From Bacillota bacterium (lineage in GTDB: Bacteria > Bacillota > Clostridia > Lachnospirales > Lachnospiraceae), in assembly GCA_023442465.1 (NCBI GenBank), contig JAEZZQ010000016.1, positions 186,001 to 250,000 on the forward strand: a stretch of 64,000 nt of DNA, written 5' to 3'. This document shows, in pieces, positions 7,816-15,597 of the stretch (its first letter is position 1; every line of letters begins with the position of its first letter). Below the pieces are notes generated by a model. The model saw only the letters and a program-made list of their open reading frames with translations, had not been told where the DNA came from and searched no databases. Position numbers and translations under genes: made by a program.

Positions 7816-7848
7816 ATTATATAAAGTATTGTCCGGTTTTTTTGTCAA
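7816..7848 (-). promoter_or_regulatory. spoIIG promoter with 21-bp spacer and 0A-like box
   Basis: A consensus TTGACA (7843-7848) and consensus TATAAT (7816-7821) are separated by 21 bp, too far for ordinary sigma-A use. The B. subtilis spoIIG promoter is known for the same layout (about 22 bp), being activated by Spo0A bound over the -35. The complementary strand over the -35 reads TTTGTCAAA, one base from the 0A-box core TGTCGAA. Predicted start to spoIIGA ATG is about 85 bp. Confidence 0.65.
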
Positions 7849-7910
7849 AAGGGCGCTGATAATTCATGCTATTTACCGCATATAACGACACTTTCCGTAG
7901 ACATATATGA

Positions 7911-7986
7911 CAAGCTTTTGCCCGGTGCGCGCAGCTGCGCATCCATCTTTTCTACAACTGTAATAGGAACATTTCCCTATTACAAA
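7911..7986. repeat. Partial copy of repeat family 3
   Basis: This stretch shares the core GCGCGCAGCTGCGCATC and a following TAATAGGAA/TTCCCTATTA hairpin with the element at 45407-45528, but lacks the left half. It abuts the ftsZ terminator. With the spoIIG promoter region it accounts for the gap between spoIIGA and ftsZ. Confidence 0.55.
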
Positions 7987-8021
7987 AAAACGGCCTTGTA
8001 ATCATAAAGATTCAAGGCCGT
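7983..8021 (-). terminator. Intrinsic terminator of the dcw/ftsZ transcript
   Basis: A 9-bp stem ACGGCCTTG/CAAGGCCGT (7990-7998 with 8013-8021) is followed on the minus strand by seven T residues. It lies 80 bp after the ftsZ stop. Confidence 0.9.
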
Positions 8022-8101
8022 CACATTTCCATTCACTATCCAGTTGCAACAACTTGTCCAAATCAGCATTCTAATCTGGTAATTTCAAAAATAAACACTT
8101 C

Positions 8102-9304
8102 CTACTTTCTCTGAAGAAAATCAGGAATCTTAAGAGTCTTTTCTTCCACCGAACTTCTGATGTCACCCGGCTTATTAATTCCGGAAATCGTCTTTAAAGG
8201 AGTTGCTGACGGAGTGATATTAGGCACGATGCTCCCTCCCGGATTCAAACTTCCGGTAGCCATCGCTCCCGCGCTGTGAGCACTTTTATTCTGTAAAGAG
8301 GAAGGTGTGATATATCCCGGCTTATATGTACCAAAAGCAGCCGTCTTTGCTCCAGCATCCTCAAGACCTGTAGCAATAACTGTAATCGTGCAGGAATCTC
8401 CCTTATTCGCATCATACATCGCACCGAAGATAATATTTACTTCATCTCCTGCCAGCTCCTGTACATAGCTTGCCGCATCAGAAGCGTCCGCAAGGGTAAT
8501 ATCGCCGGAAACATTGATGATAACATGGGTCGCACCGGAAATCGTTGTCTCGAGCAGCGGGCTTTCCACCGCCATCTTGACAGCCTCGCTGGCCTTGTCG
8601 TCTCCCTTTCCATATCCGATACCGATATGAGCGATTCCTTTCTCCTTCATAACAGTCTGCACGTCCGCAAAATCAAGATTAATAACTGCAGGAACGTTGA
8701 TGAGATCGGTAATTCCCTGTACTGCCTGCTGCAATACTTCATCCGCCTTCTTAAGGGCATCCGGCATGGTTGTCCTTCTGTCAACAATTTCTAATAATTT
8801 ATCATTCGGAATAACGATAAGCGTGTCCACATTATCCTTAATTCTCTCAATACCGTTCAGCGCGTTTACCATACGTGCCTTCGCCTCAAAACGGAAGGGC
8901 TTCGTTACGACGCCGACCGTAAGAATACCCATATCCTTCGCGATCTTAGCTACAACGGGCGCAGCACCGGTTCCGGTTCCGCCTCCCATACCGCACGTAA
9001 CGAATACCATATCGGCTCCTTTAATCGCCGCAGTCACTTCTTCCTCGCTCTCCTGCGCCGCCTTCTCACCAATCTCCGGCTTCGCTCCCGCACCGAGACC
9101 CTTCGTAAGCTTCTCCCCGATTTGCAGAAGCTTAGGAGCCTTGCATAACTGCAAAGCCTGCTTGTCCGTGTTAATTCCTATGAATTCCACTCCGTCAATA
9201 TTCTCATCAATCATTCTATTTACAGCATTATTGCCCGCACCGCCGACTCCTACTACTATAATCTTCGCTGCAGCCTCAGCATCGTTTGTCTTAATCTCAA
9301 GCAA
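8102..9304 (-). CDS. ftsZ: Cell division GTPase FtsZ
   Basis: FtsZ is the tubulin-like protein that polymerises into the Z-ring at midcell. The 400-residue protein has the nucleotide-binding VGGAGNNAVNRM segment, the tubulin signature GGGTGTG (residues 107-113), the T7 loop NLDFADV, a variable Ser/Pro/Gly linker, and the C-terminal peptide TLKIPDFLQRK that binds partner proteins. I chose a TTG start at 9302-9304 because AAGGAGG lies directly upstream; an ATG 48 bases earlier has no ribosome site and gives an untypical extension. It is the last gene of the cluster. No ftsA is present. Confidence 0.96.
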   Translation of the reverse strand: MLEIKTNDAEAAAKIIVVGVGGAGNNAVNRMIDENIDGVEFIGINTDKQALQLCKAPKLLQIGEKLTKGLGAGAKPEIGEKAAQESEEEVTAAIKGADMVFVTCGMGGGTGTGAAPVVAKIAKDMGILTVGVVTKPFRFEAKARMVNALNGIERIKDNVDTLIVIPNDKLLEIVDRRTTMPDALKKADEVLQQAVQGITDLINVPAVINLDFADVQTVMKEKGIAHIGIGYGKGDDKASEAVKMAVESPLLETTISGATHVIINVSGDITLADASDAASYVQELAGDEVNIIFGAMYDANKGDSCTITVIATGLEDAGAKTAAFGTYKPGYITPSSLQNKSAHSAGAMATGSLNPGGSIVPNITPSATPLKTISGINKPGDIRSSVEEKTLKIPDFLQRK

Positions 9305-9398
9305 GGTGGTTCCTCCTTCATCATTCCCAATTAAACTCCTACATGTTATCATATAATTATTTTTCTAAATTAGCAACCCATTTTTCGTTTTTTTTGCT

Positions 9399-9428
9399 TT
9401 TATACGTTACAATTTAGCCTATCGGCAA
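9399..9428 (-). promoter_or_regulatory. Possible ftsZ-proximal promoter
   Basis: TTGCCG (9423-9428) and TATAAA (9399-9404) are separated by 18 bp between ftsQ and ftsZ. This would give ftsZ extra transcription beyond read-through from the dcw operon. Confidence 0.35.
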
Positions 9429-9439
9429 AACTATAATTG

Positions 9440-10546
9440 TTAATTCTTCTCGTCAGGGTCAAAAGTTATGTTTTTCGTATCCTCTGTATAATTTTCCATC
9501 GGGAGTATTCCCTTCTTACCTTCCAGCTCCGGCAGGATATATTGCAGCTTCATTATTTTCTCATCCATATCCTCACCCGTACCTAAGGTGACCTTTACCC
9601 CTCCGAAAAACAATGTAATATTGTAAGAAGTATCGAAATATATCTTATCTGCCGTCAGACTGTATTTTTCAAGAAGCTGAGTAATACTCAGTATTTGTTT
9701 GAATATCGCATCATTTTCCACGGGAAGCGGCTCATTGAGTATGATATAGTCAAAGTTCAGCCCCGTCACCTGCGGTACCCCCGCGGTCTTTACCTGCGAG
9801 CTTTCCGCCACAATCCCGTCTTTATCAAAATACATATACTGCCCAAGGTATTCTACATATCCGGCAAACGCTTTTTCGTACACATTGATTCTGATCGTAT
9901 TCGGCGACAGAATATTTACATCCATCTTCTCCACAAAAGGAACTCCCTCTACCCCCTTATCCTTATATTTCATAGCCAGATACAGTGAATTATTTCCGTA
10001 TCTTCCCTTCATTACCATGTCCATCACTTCTTCATTTGTATAATGTACATTACCATCCACATACACGGTAGTTACTGTATAAGTAGTAATAATATAATAA
10101 TATCCTGCAAACAGCAATGCTGCCATCATAAATACGGATATTCCTATAATTACCAGACTTTTATGCTGTGCCAGCCAGTCGTCGTTTCTCTCGTACTTCT
10201 TTGCCGGCGTTTCCACCGGCAAATCTCCATTTTTAACGAGGCGCAGGTTCGTATTGCGCGGTTTTCTCGAAGAGTAACTTTCCATCAGAATTCTGCTCGA
10301 ATCAACTTTCTTCGCACTTCCGGTCTTTGGGCTACTGTTCTTCGGCTTACTGCTCTTCGAGGCATCAGCTTTCGCTTTACTGTTCTTTGTGCCTCCCGTT
10401 TTCGAAGCACTGCCTTTTAAACTGTTGCCTTTCGAACTGCCGCCTTTCGAACTGCCGCCCGGCTTAGTTACACTTTTCCCGCCGCTGCCGGACTTTATTT
10501 TTTTATCCTTATTCTGTTTTTTTCCCTTATCCTTATTTTGACTCAT
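9440..10546 (-). CDS. ftsQ: Cell division protein FtsQ/DivIB
   Basis: FtsQ/DivIB is a bitopic divisome protein that bridges early and late division proteins with FtsL and the septal PBP. The 368-residue protein has a long cytosolic N-terminus of about 125 residues, made of low-complexity Lys/Ser/Gly repeats (GGSSKGGSSKG and related). One membrane helix lies at about 131-153. An extracellular POTRA domain follows (VTTVYVDGNVHYTNEEVMDM), then the beta domain. Its ATG lies six bases after the murA stop. The basic disordered tail is longer than in many homologues. Confidence 0.88.
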   Translation of the reverse strand: MSQNKDKGKKQNKDKKIKSGSGGKSVTKPGGSSKGGSSKGNSLKGSASKTGGTKNSKAKADASKSSKPKNSSPKTGSAKKVDSSRILMESYSSRKPRNTNLRLVKNGDLPVETPAKKYERNDDWLAQHKSLVIIGISVFMMAALLFAGYYYIITTYTVTTVYVDGNVHYTNEEVMDMVMKGRYGNNSLYLAMKYKDKGVEGVPFVEKMDVNILSPNTIRINVYEKAFAGYVEYLGQYMYFDKDGIVAESSQVKTAGVPQVTGLNFDYIILNEPLPVENDAIFKQILSITQLLEKYSLTADKIYFDTSYNITLFFGGVKVTLGTGEDMDEKIMKLQYILPELEGKKGILPMENYTEDTKNITFDPDEKN

Positions 10547-10551
10547 TTATT

Positions 10552-11802
10552 TTACCCGATGTTTATATCTGCCCCCAGATTTCTAAGATCCCTGCAAATA
10601 TCCTCATAACCTCTTTCGATAAAATGTCTGTTTTTGATCACAGTCTCCCCCTCGGCTTCGAGGCCGGCCACTACAAGCGCCGCTCCGCCCCGCAGCTCTT
10701 CTGCTTCCACAACGGCCCCTTTGAGCCGCTCTATTCCGCTTATGTAAGCTTTGTTTTTCTCCGTCCGAATGTTCGCTCCCATTTTCCTGAGCTCATCCAC
10801 GATACGGAACCGGTTTTCAAATATGGTCTCCTCCAGCACACTGTCTCCGTGCGCCACTGCCATTGCCGCCATTATGGGCGACTGCAAATCGGTAGGGAAT
10901 CCGTCGTACACCTCAGTTTTAAGGTATGGTATCGCTTCCAGCCTTCGAACCACATCAATCCCCACACCGCCCTCGTTTATAGTGATAGTGCCGCCCATCT
11001 GCGCGGCAGGTTTCAACAAGGCTTTCATATGTTCTGCCGGTGCCTTCTCCAAAAAAATGCTTCCGCCGGCAGCCAGTGCTGCAATAAGATAAGTACCCGC
11101 TACAATGCGGTCGCCCGGTACCCTATACCTCGTCTCCCTAAGCTCCTTCACGCCCTTTATGACTACCGTATGCTCCCCGGCTCCCTCTATATCGGCCCCC
11201 GCAGCTCTTAAAAATTCGCATAGTGCCGTTATCTCCGGTTCCTTCGCCGCACCCCGTATCGTTGTCGTTCCTTCTGCCAAGACCGCCGCTAATACAATAT
11301 TCTCCGTGGCACCCACACTGGGAAACGGAAGCGTGTAATCCATAGCTTTCAGCCTGCTTGCCTTTGCCGTAAAGAAATGCTCCTGCTCCATTATCTCCAC
11401 GCCCATTTCCTTAAGCGCAGAAAGATGCAGGTCGATAGGCCGCTTGCCGATGACACATCCTCCGGGATAAGCCATGAACACCTCTCCGATTCTTCCCAGC
11501 ATGGCTCCTAAAAGCATCACCGAGGAGCGCATGCTGCTTACGGATTCTCCCGACATAGCGCTGTCAATGACATTCGAAGCATCTATCGTTACCGTATTTT
11601 CAGACCATGTTACCAAACAGCCCAATTCCTGAAGCAGATTCTGCATCAGATATACGTCCGCAATCCGCGGACAGTTTTCTATCACACAAGTGCCTTTTAT
11701 TAAAAGTGCAGCCGCCATAATTGGAAGCACGGCATTTTTAGAGCCTTGTATCTTTACCTCACCACGTAAAAAGTTTCCACCATACATATGAATAGAATCC
11801 AA
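10552..11802 (-). CDS. murA: UDP-N-acetylglucosamine 1-carboxyvinyltransferase MurA
   Basis: MurA transfers enolpyruvate from PEP to UDP-GlcNAc, the first committed cytosolic step of peptidoglycan synthesis and the fosfomycin target. The 416-residue EPSP-synthase-fold protein has the N-terminal IQGSKNAVLPIMAAALL motif with the catalytic-site Lys-Asn. The loop PGGCVIGKRPIDLH contains the reactive Cys116 that fosfomycin alkylates in sensitive enzymes. Translation starts at TTG (11800-11802) with AAGGTG upstream. It sits between ftsW/spoVE and ftsQ, where B. subtilis has murG-murB. Confidence 0.96.
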   Translation of the reverse strand: MDSIHMYGGNFLRGEVKIQGSKNAVLPIMAAALLIKGTCVIENCPRIADVYLMQNLLQELGCLVTWSENTVTIDASNVIDSAMSGESVSSMRSSVMLLGAMLGRIGEVFMAYPGGCVIGKRPIDLHLSALKEMGVEIMEQEHFFTAKASRLKAMDYTLPFPSVGATENIVLAAVLAEGTTTIRGAAKEPEITALCEFLRAAGADIEGAGEHTVVIKGVKELRETRYRVPGDRIVAGTYLIAALAAGGSIFLEKAPAEHMKALLKPAAQMGGTITINEGGVGIDVVRRLEAIPYLKTEVYDGFPTDLQSPIMAAMAVAHGDSVLEETIFENRFRIVDELRKMGANIRTEKNKAYISGIERLKGAVVEAEELRGGAALVVAGLEAEGETVIKNRHFIERGYEDICRDLRNLGADINIG

Positions 11803-11911
11803 TGATTCACCTTCTAAATCAGATTTTATGAATATGACCTATTCTATATATATGGTTCTTCCTCAAAAACGTATCTTGTACTTCCCCTTCGCACCTCTGC
11901 CCATGTCCTTC

Positions 11912-13078
11912 TTACAAATCTTTCAGACGAATTCCTTTCGCCACGCTAAGGACCAAACCTATTTCTATCATTAAAAATAATACGGAGGAACCGCCGTAAC
12001 TGATAAACGGCAGAGAGATACCCGTACTGGGAATCGTGTTAGTTACAACCGCAATATTTAAAATAACCTGAATCGCAATATGCCCCAGAACACCTACTAC
12101 AAGAAGAGCTCCGAACAAATCCGGCGCATTATTGGCAATCACCATGAATCTCCATATTAAAAGCAGAAACATAATAATAATAGCTATCGCTCCAAAAAGC
12201 CCCAATTCCTCGCAGATAATCGAAAAAATCATATCGTTTTGGGCCTCCGGAAGAAAACCGAGCTTCTGCATGCTTTGCCCCAGTCCTTTGCCCAGAATTC
12301 CTCCCGAACCAATGGCGTAAAGCGCCTGCAATGTCTGAAAGCCTTTCCCGCTGGCGTATGCCTCCGGGTCCAGCCATGCCAGTATGCGCTCTCCACGGAA
12401 GTTCAAGCCGTCGGAGGAGGCTGCATTTACTACGGCGAATACGAGCACCGCAACAGCCGCAACACCGCCCAGGCCAAGCAGTATAAATTTCTTATATTCG
12501 GGGCTTGCTACGAACAGCATGAGCGCCGCGATTCCGAATACAATGATGGCAGAACTCAGATTGTTAGTAATCTGCCAAATCATCAGGCAAATCGGCAGCG
12601 GCACGGCGAGAACCGTAAAAAAGCCCTTCGTCGTTCTTATCCCTCTTCCCATACGGCAGACGAGACTGGCCAGAAATAAAATCATGCCCAGCTTCGCTAC
12701 TTCGGCAGGCTGTAATGTAAAGCCTCCGATTCGAATCCATCTGGTCGCTCCGTTTGCCGAATACTGAATACCGGGAACTAATACGAGCGGTATCATTACG
12801 CCGGAGCCTATGTAACCGAGAGTCGCGAACCTCTCCCAAAAGTGATAAGGGATATTTGCTACGACTATCATTGCCGCAAGCCCTATCACAGTGGCTATTA
12901 CCTGTTTTTTAAGATAAAAGGTGGAGTCACCGAACTGAAGATTTGACTCATAGGAACTGGTCGAATAAATCATAATCAACCCGAACCCGAGCAAAAACAG
13001 CACAATAAATAACAGGCTGTAATCAAAAAAGTTTTCCGATTGCTTTTTCCGTTGTCTTCCTACTCTTCTTTCCGCCAC
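11912..13078 (-). CDS. SEDS-family lipid II polymerase/flippase FtsW/SpoVE
   Basis: This 388-residue polytopic membrane protein has about ten helices after a short basic cytosolic N-terminus. SEDS features include STSSYES in the first loop, the LQPAEVAKLGMILFLA segment with the catalytic-loop region, GLGQSMQKLGFLPEAQNDMIF, and the terminal ISYGGSSVLFLMIEIGLV. It polymerises glycan strands from lipid II in partnership with a class B PBP. By position it could be FtsW (septation) or SpoVE (spore cortex), and sequence inspection does not decide between them. The start is GTG with AAGGAG upstream. Confidence 0.9.
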   Translation of the reverse strand: MAERRVGRQRKKQSENFFDYSLLFIVLFLLGFGLIMIYSTSSYESNLQFGDSTFYLKKQVIATVIGLAAMIVVANIPYHFWERFATLGYIGSGVMIPLVLVPGIQYSANGATRWIRIGGFTLQPAEVAKLGMILFLASLVCRMGRGIRTTKGFFTVLAVPLPICLMIWQITNNLSSAIIVFGIAALMLFVASPEYKKFILLGLGGVAAVAVLVFAVVNAASSDGLNFRGERILAWLDPEAYASGKGFQTLQALYAIGSGGILGKGLGQSMQKLGFLPEAQNDMIFSIICEELGLFGAIAIIIMFLLLIWRFMVIANNAPDLFGALLVVGVLGHIAIQVILNIAVVTNTIPSTGISLPFISYGGSSVLFLMIEIGLVLSVAKGIRLKDL

Positions 13079-13153
13079 GAAATGTCCTACTCCTTCCTTC
13101 TCTTTTTTATAAAGATCTTTAAAATAACAGCTCAGCCTTCAATACCGCGAAGT

Positions 13154-13179
13154 CAAAATTGCATCTCTATGCAATTTTG
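13154..13179. repeat. Perfect inverted repeat between murD and the SEDS gene
   Basis: CAAAATTGCAT and ATGCAATTTTG form an 11-bp stem with a four-base loop in the 142-bp gap. A second small hairpin, TGCAGT/ACTGCA, follows at about 13201-13215. There is no adjacent T run, so a simple terminator is not supported. It might be a processing or attenuation signal, or a relic of a repeat. Confidence 0.5.
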
Positions 13180-13220
13180 CGAGGGCTGGAAGCGCCAAAA
13201 TGCAGTTTTACTGCAACTCT

Positions 13221-14588
13221 TTAAAGACTGTTCACATAGTCCTTGAACATATTTCCACGCGCTTCATAATTGGAGAACATTCCCCAGCTGGCGCATGCCG
13301 GAGACAATAACACTGCATCTCCTGCTTCTGCTTCTCTCGTGCATACCTTCAGCGCCTCGTCAAAGCTATCCGCACGGATAATGTTTCCTATGCCATGTTT
13401 TATAGCACACTCCTCTATCTTATCCGCTGTCTGCCCGATCAGTACAAAACATTTTACCTTTCCGTCGAAGGCTTCAATCCATTCGTCATACTCGCTATGC
13501 TTATCGTAACCGCCGCCAATCAATACGGTAGGTTTGGACATCGCTCTGATTCCCTGAATTGCAGCATCCGGATTGGTGCCCTTGGAATCATTGTAATAGT
13601 CCACTCCATTTTTCGTGGCAACGAACTCTATTCTATGCGCTACCGCCTTAAAGCGCTTTACCGTACCTAAAATATTCTTCATAGGTACCTGCATGCTCAA
13701 TGCGATGGCTATGGCTGCCATTACATTTTCCACATTACATAGCCCTACCAGATTCATATCGTGCACAGTCATGATTTTCCTTCTGTCATCCTGCACATCG
13801 CCGATACCTGCTATATATATATCTTCTCCTTCCAGATAAATTCCTCTTTCCAGCTTTCCTGAAGAAGAGAAAAAGATGACCTGAGCCGGACATATGCTCC
13901 CGAAGTCTCTGGTATATTTATTTTCATAATTCAATACACAGACATCGTCCTTCGTCTGGTTCTTAGCAATTCTTTCCTTTACCTTAGCATAATTTTCCAT
14001 CGTATAATGTCTGTCCAAGTGGTCCGGCGTAACATTGAGTATGGCGGATACCTGAGGTTTAAAGGTCTGTGTAGTCTCCAGCTGGAAGCTGCTGATTTCC
14101 GCTACGGTTACAGTATCCTCTTTTGTTTCCGATGCGATTTCGGTATAGGGATTACCAATATTTCCAACGATATAAACGGATTCGTAATATTCCTCCATAA
14201 TCTGCCCTACCAAAGATGTGGTAGTGGTCTTGCCGTTTGTTCCCGTGATTGCAATCAACTTTCCCTTTGCATAGGCATAGCCCAGTTCTATTTCTCCCCA
14301 TACGGGAATCCCTCTTTCCCGAAAACCTTCTATGAAAGCCGTATCCGCAGGGACGCCGGGGCTTGGTACCACCAAGGAGATTTCTTCTTCCAGTTCCTTC
14401 GGCAGGCTGCCGATTACTATCTCTGCATTTATTCCTTCCGGAAGCTTGTTTCGTATCACAGCTTCCTCCAGTTTTTTATTTTCATCATATAAGACCGGAG
14501 CTGCTCCTGCAAAGTCAAGAAGCTTCACTGCCCCGATTCCGCTGATTCCTGTTCCTATTACCAATACTTTCTTACCATGTAAATCCAT
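13221..14588 (-). CDS. murD: UDP-N-acetylmuramoyl-L-alanine--D-glutamate ligase MurD
   Basis: MurD adds D-glutamate to UDP-MurNAc-L-Ala in the cytosol, using ATP. The 455-residue protein has the N-terminal Rossmann domain (VIGTGISGIGAVKLL), the Mur-ligase P-loop GTNGKTTTT at 116-124, HLDRHYTMENYAKVK in the middle domain, and the C-terminal domain with YYNDSKGTNPDAAIQGI and LSPACASWGMFSNYEARG. An AGAGGA site precedes the ATG. It lies 28 bp after mraY in the same operon. Confidence 0.97.
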   Translation of the reverse strand: MDLHGKKVLVIGTGISGIGAVKLLDFAGAAPVLYDENKKLEEAVIRNKLPEGINAEIVIGSLPKELEEEISLVVPSPGVPADTAFIEGFRERGIPVWGEIELGYAYAKGKLIAITGTNGKTTTTSLVGQIMEEYYESVYIVGNIGNPYTEIASETKEDTVTVAEISSFQLETTQTFKPQVSAILNVTPDHLDRHYTMENYAKVKERIAKNQTKDDVCVLNYENKYTRDFGSICPAQVIFFSSSGKLERGIYLEGEDIYIAGIGDVQDDRRKIMTVHDMNLVGLCNVENVMAAIAIALSMQVPMKNILGTVKRFKAVAHRIEFVATKNGVDYYNDSKGTNPDAAIQGIRAMSKPTVLIGGGYDKHSEYDEWIEAFDGKVKCFVLIGQTADKIEECAIKHGIGNIIRADSFDEALKVCTREAEAGDAVLLSPACASWGMFSNYEARGNMFKDYVNSL

Positions 14589-14616
14589 GAAACATTTCCT
14601 CTTTTCCCGGCAGTCT

Positions 14617-15573
14617 TTATATTCCCATAAATGCGATTAAACAAAGCATGGCGGTCACGATGGAAAACACCGCAACGACTCTCGTCTCCGACCATCCGCA
14701 TAACTCGAAATGATGATGAATGGGCGCCATCTTAAAGAAACGCTTTCCTCCGCTCATCTTGAAATAACCCACCTGAATAATGACGGAAGCCACCTCTACT
14801 GCATAAATGAGCGCCACGATCGGTATGAACAAGGGCATTTGCAGCATATACGCTGTTGCCGCCACAAAGCCGCCAAGCGCAAGCGAACCCGTATCTCCCA
14901 TAAACACACTTGCCGGATATACATTGAATAGGAGGAAGCCTAAAAGTGCTCCCACTACCGCACAGGTAATAGGCTCCACACCGCTGGCAGTGCCTACTGC
15001 TACCACTGTAAAAAAGGTTGCTATCATTACCGTAACGCTGCTTGCCAGACCGTCCAGACCGTCCGTAAAGTTTGCACCGTTCACCGTTGCTATCACGATA
15101 AAAAATAAAATTGGCATATTCAATATGCCCATATCCAAAAATTTACCCTGCACGAACGGTATCCGCATCGCTAAAGAAATGCCTGTGTTATGCGTCAGAT
15201 AGTAGGCGAATATTCCCGTTACCAATAGCTGACCCAGCATTTTCTGCCACGCCCGCAGTCCCATAGAGCGCTTTAAAACGACCTTGATGTAATCGTCCAG
15301 AAAACCAATCAGTCCGAAGCCCAAGGTAGAAAAAAGAATAGGCATGATCTTCGGATAGTCCTTCATGTAAATCATGGAAGTCGCAACAATACTGATTAAG
15401 ATAAGGATTCCCCCCATAGTAGGGGTTCCTGATTTTTTAAGGTGTGTCTGGGGACCATCGTCCCTGACCGTCTGCCCTGCTTTTAGTTTTTTTAAAAAAG
15501 GTATAATAAAAGGTCCTAATACCACACTTATTATAAAAGATATTACAACAGATATAATAACCGTATGATTCAT
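14617..15573 (-). CDS. mraY: Phospho-N-acetylmuramoyl-pentapeptide transferase MraY
   Basis: MraY makes lipid I by moving phospho-MurNAc-pentapeptide onto undecaprenyl phosphate at the inner face of the membrane. The 318-residue protein has about ten membrane helices. Family motifs are present: GTPTMGG early, the aspartate-rich GFLDDYIKV, NFTDGLDGLASS with catalytic Asp, FMGDTGSLALGG, and the MAPIHHHFEL histidine motif near the C-terminus. It follows the SpoVD-like PBP by 24 bp. Confidence 0.97.
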   Translation of the reverse strand: MNHTVIISVVISFIISVVLGPFIIPFLKKLKAGQTVRDDGPQTHLKKSGTPTMGGILILISIVATSMIYMKDYPKIMPILFSTLGFGLIGFLDDYIKVVLKRSMGLRAWQKMLGQLLVTGIFAYYLTHNTGISLAMRIPFVQGKFLDMGILNMPILFFIVIATVNGANFTDGLDGLASSVTVMIATFFTVVAVGTASGVEPITCAVVGALLGFLLFNVYPASVFMGDTGSLALGGFVAATAYMLQMPLFIPIVALIYAVEVASVIIQVGYFKMSGGKRFFKMAPIHHHFELCGWSETRVVAVFSIVTAMLCLIAFMGI

Positions 15574-15597
15574 TTTACTTCCAATCCTTTCCTCGAG

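Noticed and set aside
8697..9356. 219-codon plus-strand frame opposite ftsZ
   Set aside because: It is an antisense shadow of ftsZ with skewed composition (Ser/Ala/Pro/Ile) and no start signal.
12239..12767. Plus-strand frames of up to 146 codons opposite the SEDS gene
   Set aside because: They are complementary to a conserved membrane protein gene, have no ribosome site and overlap each other in different frames.
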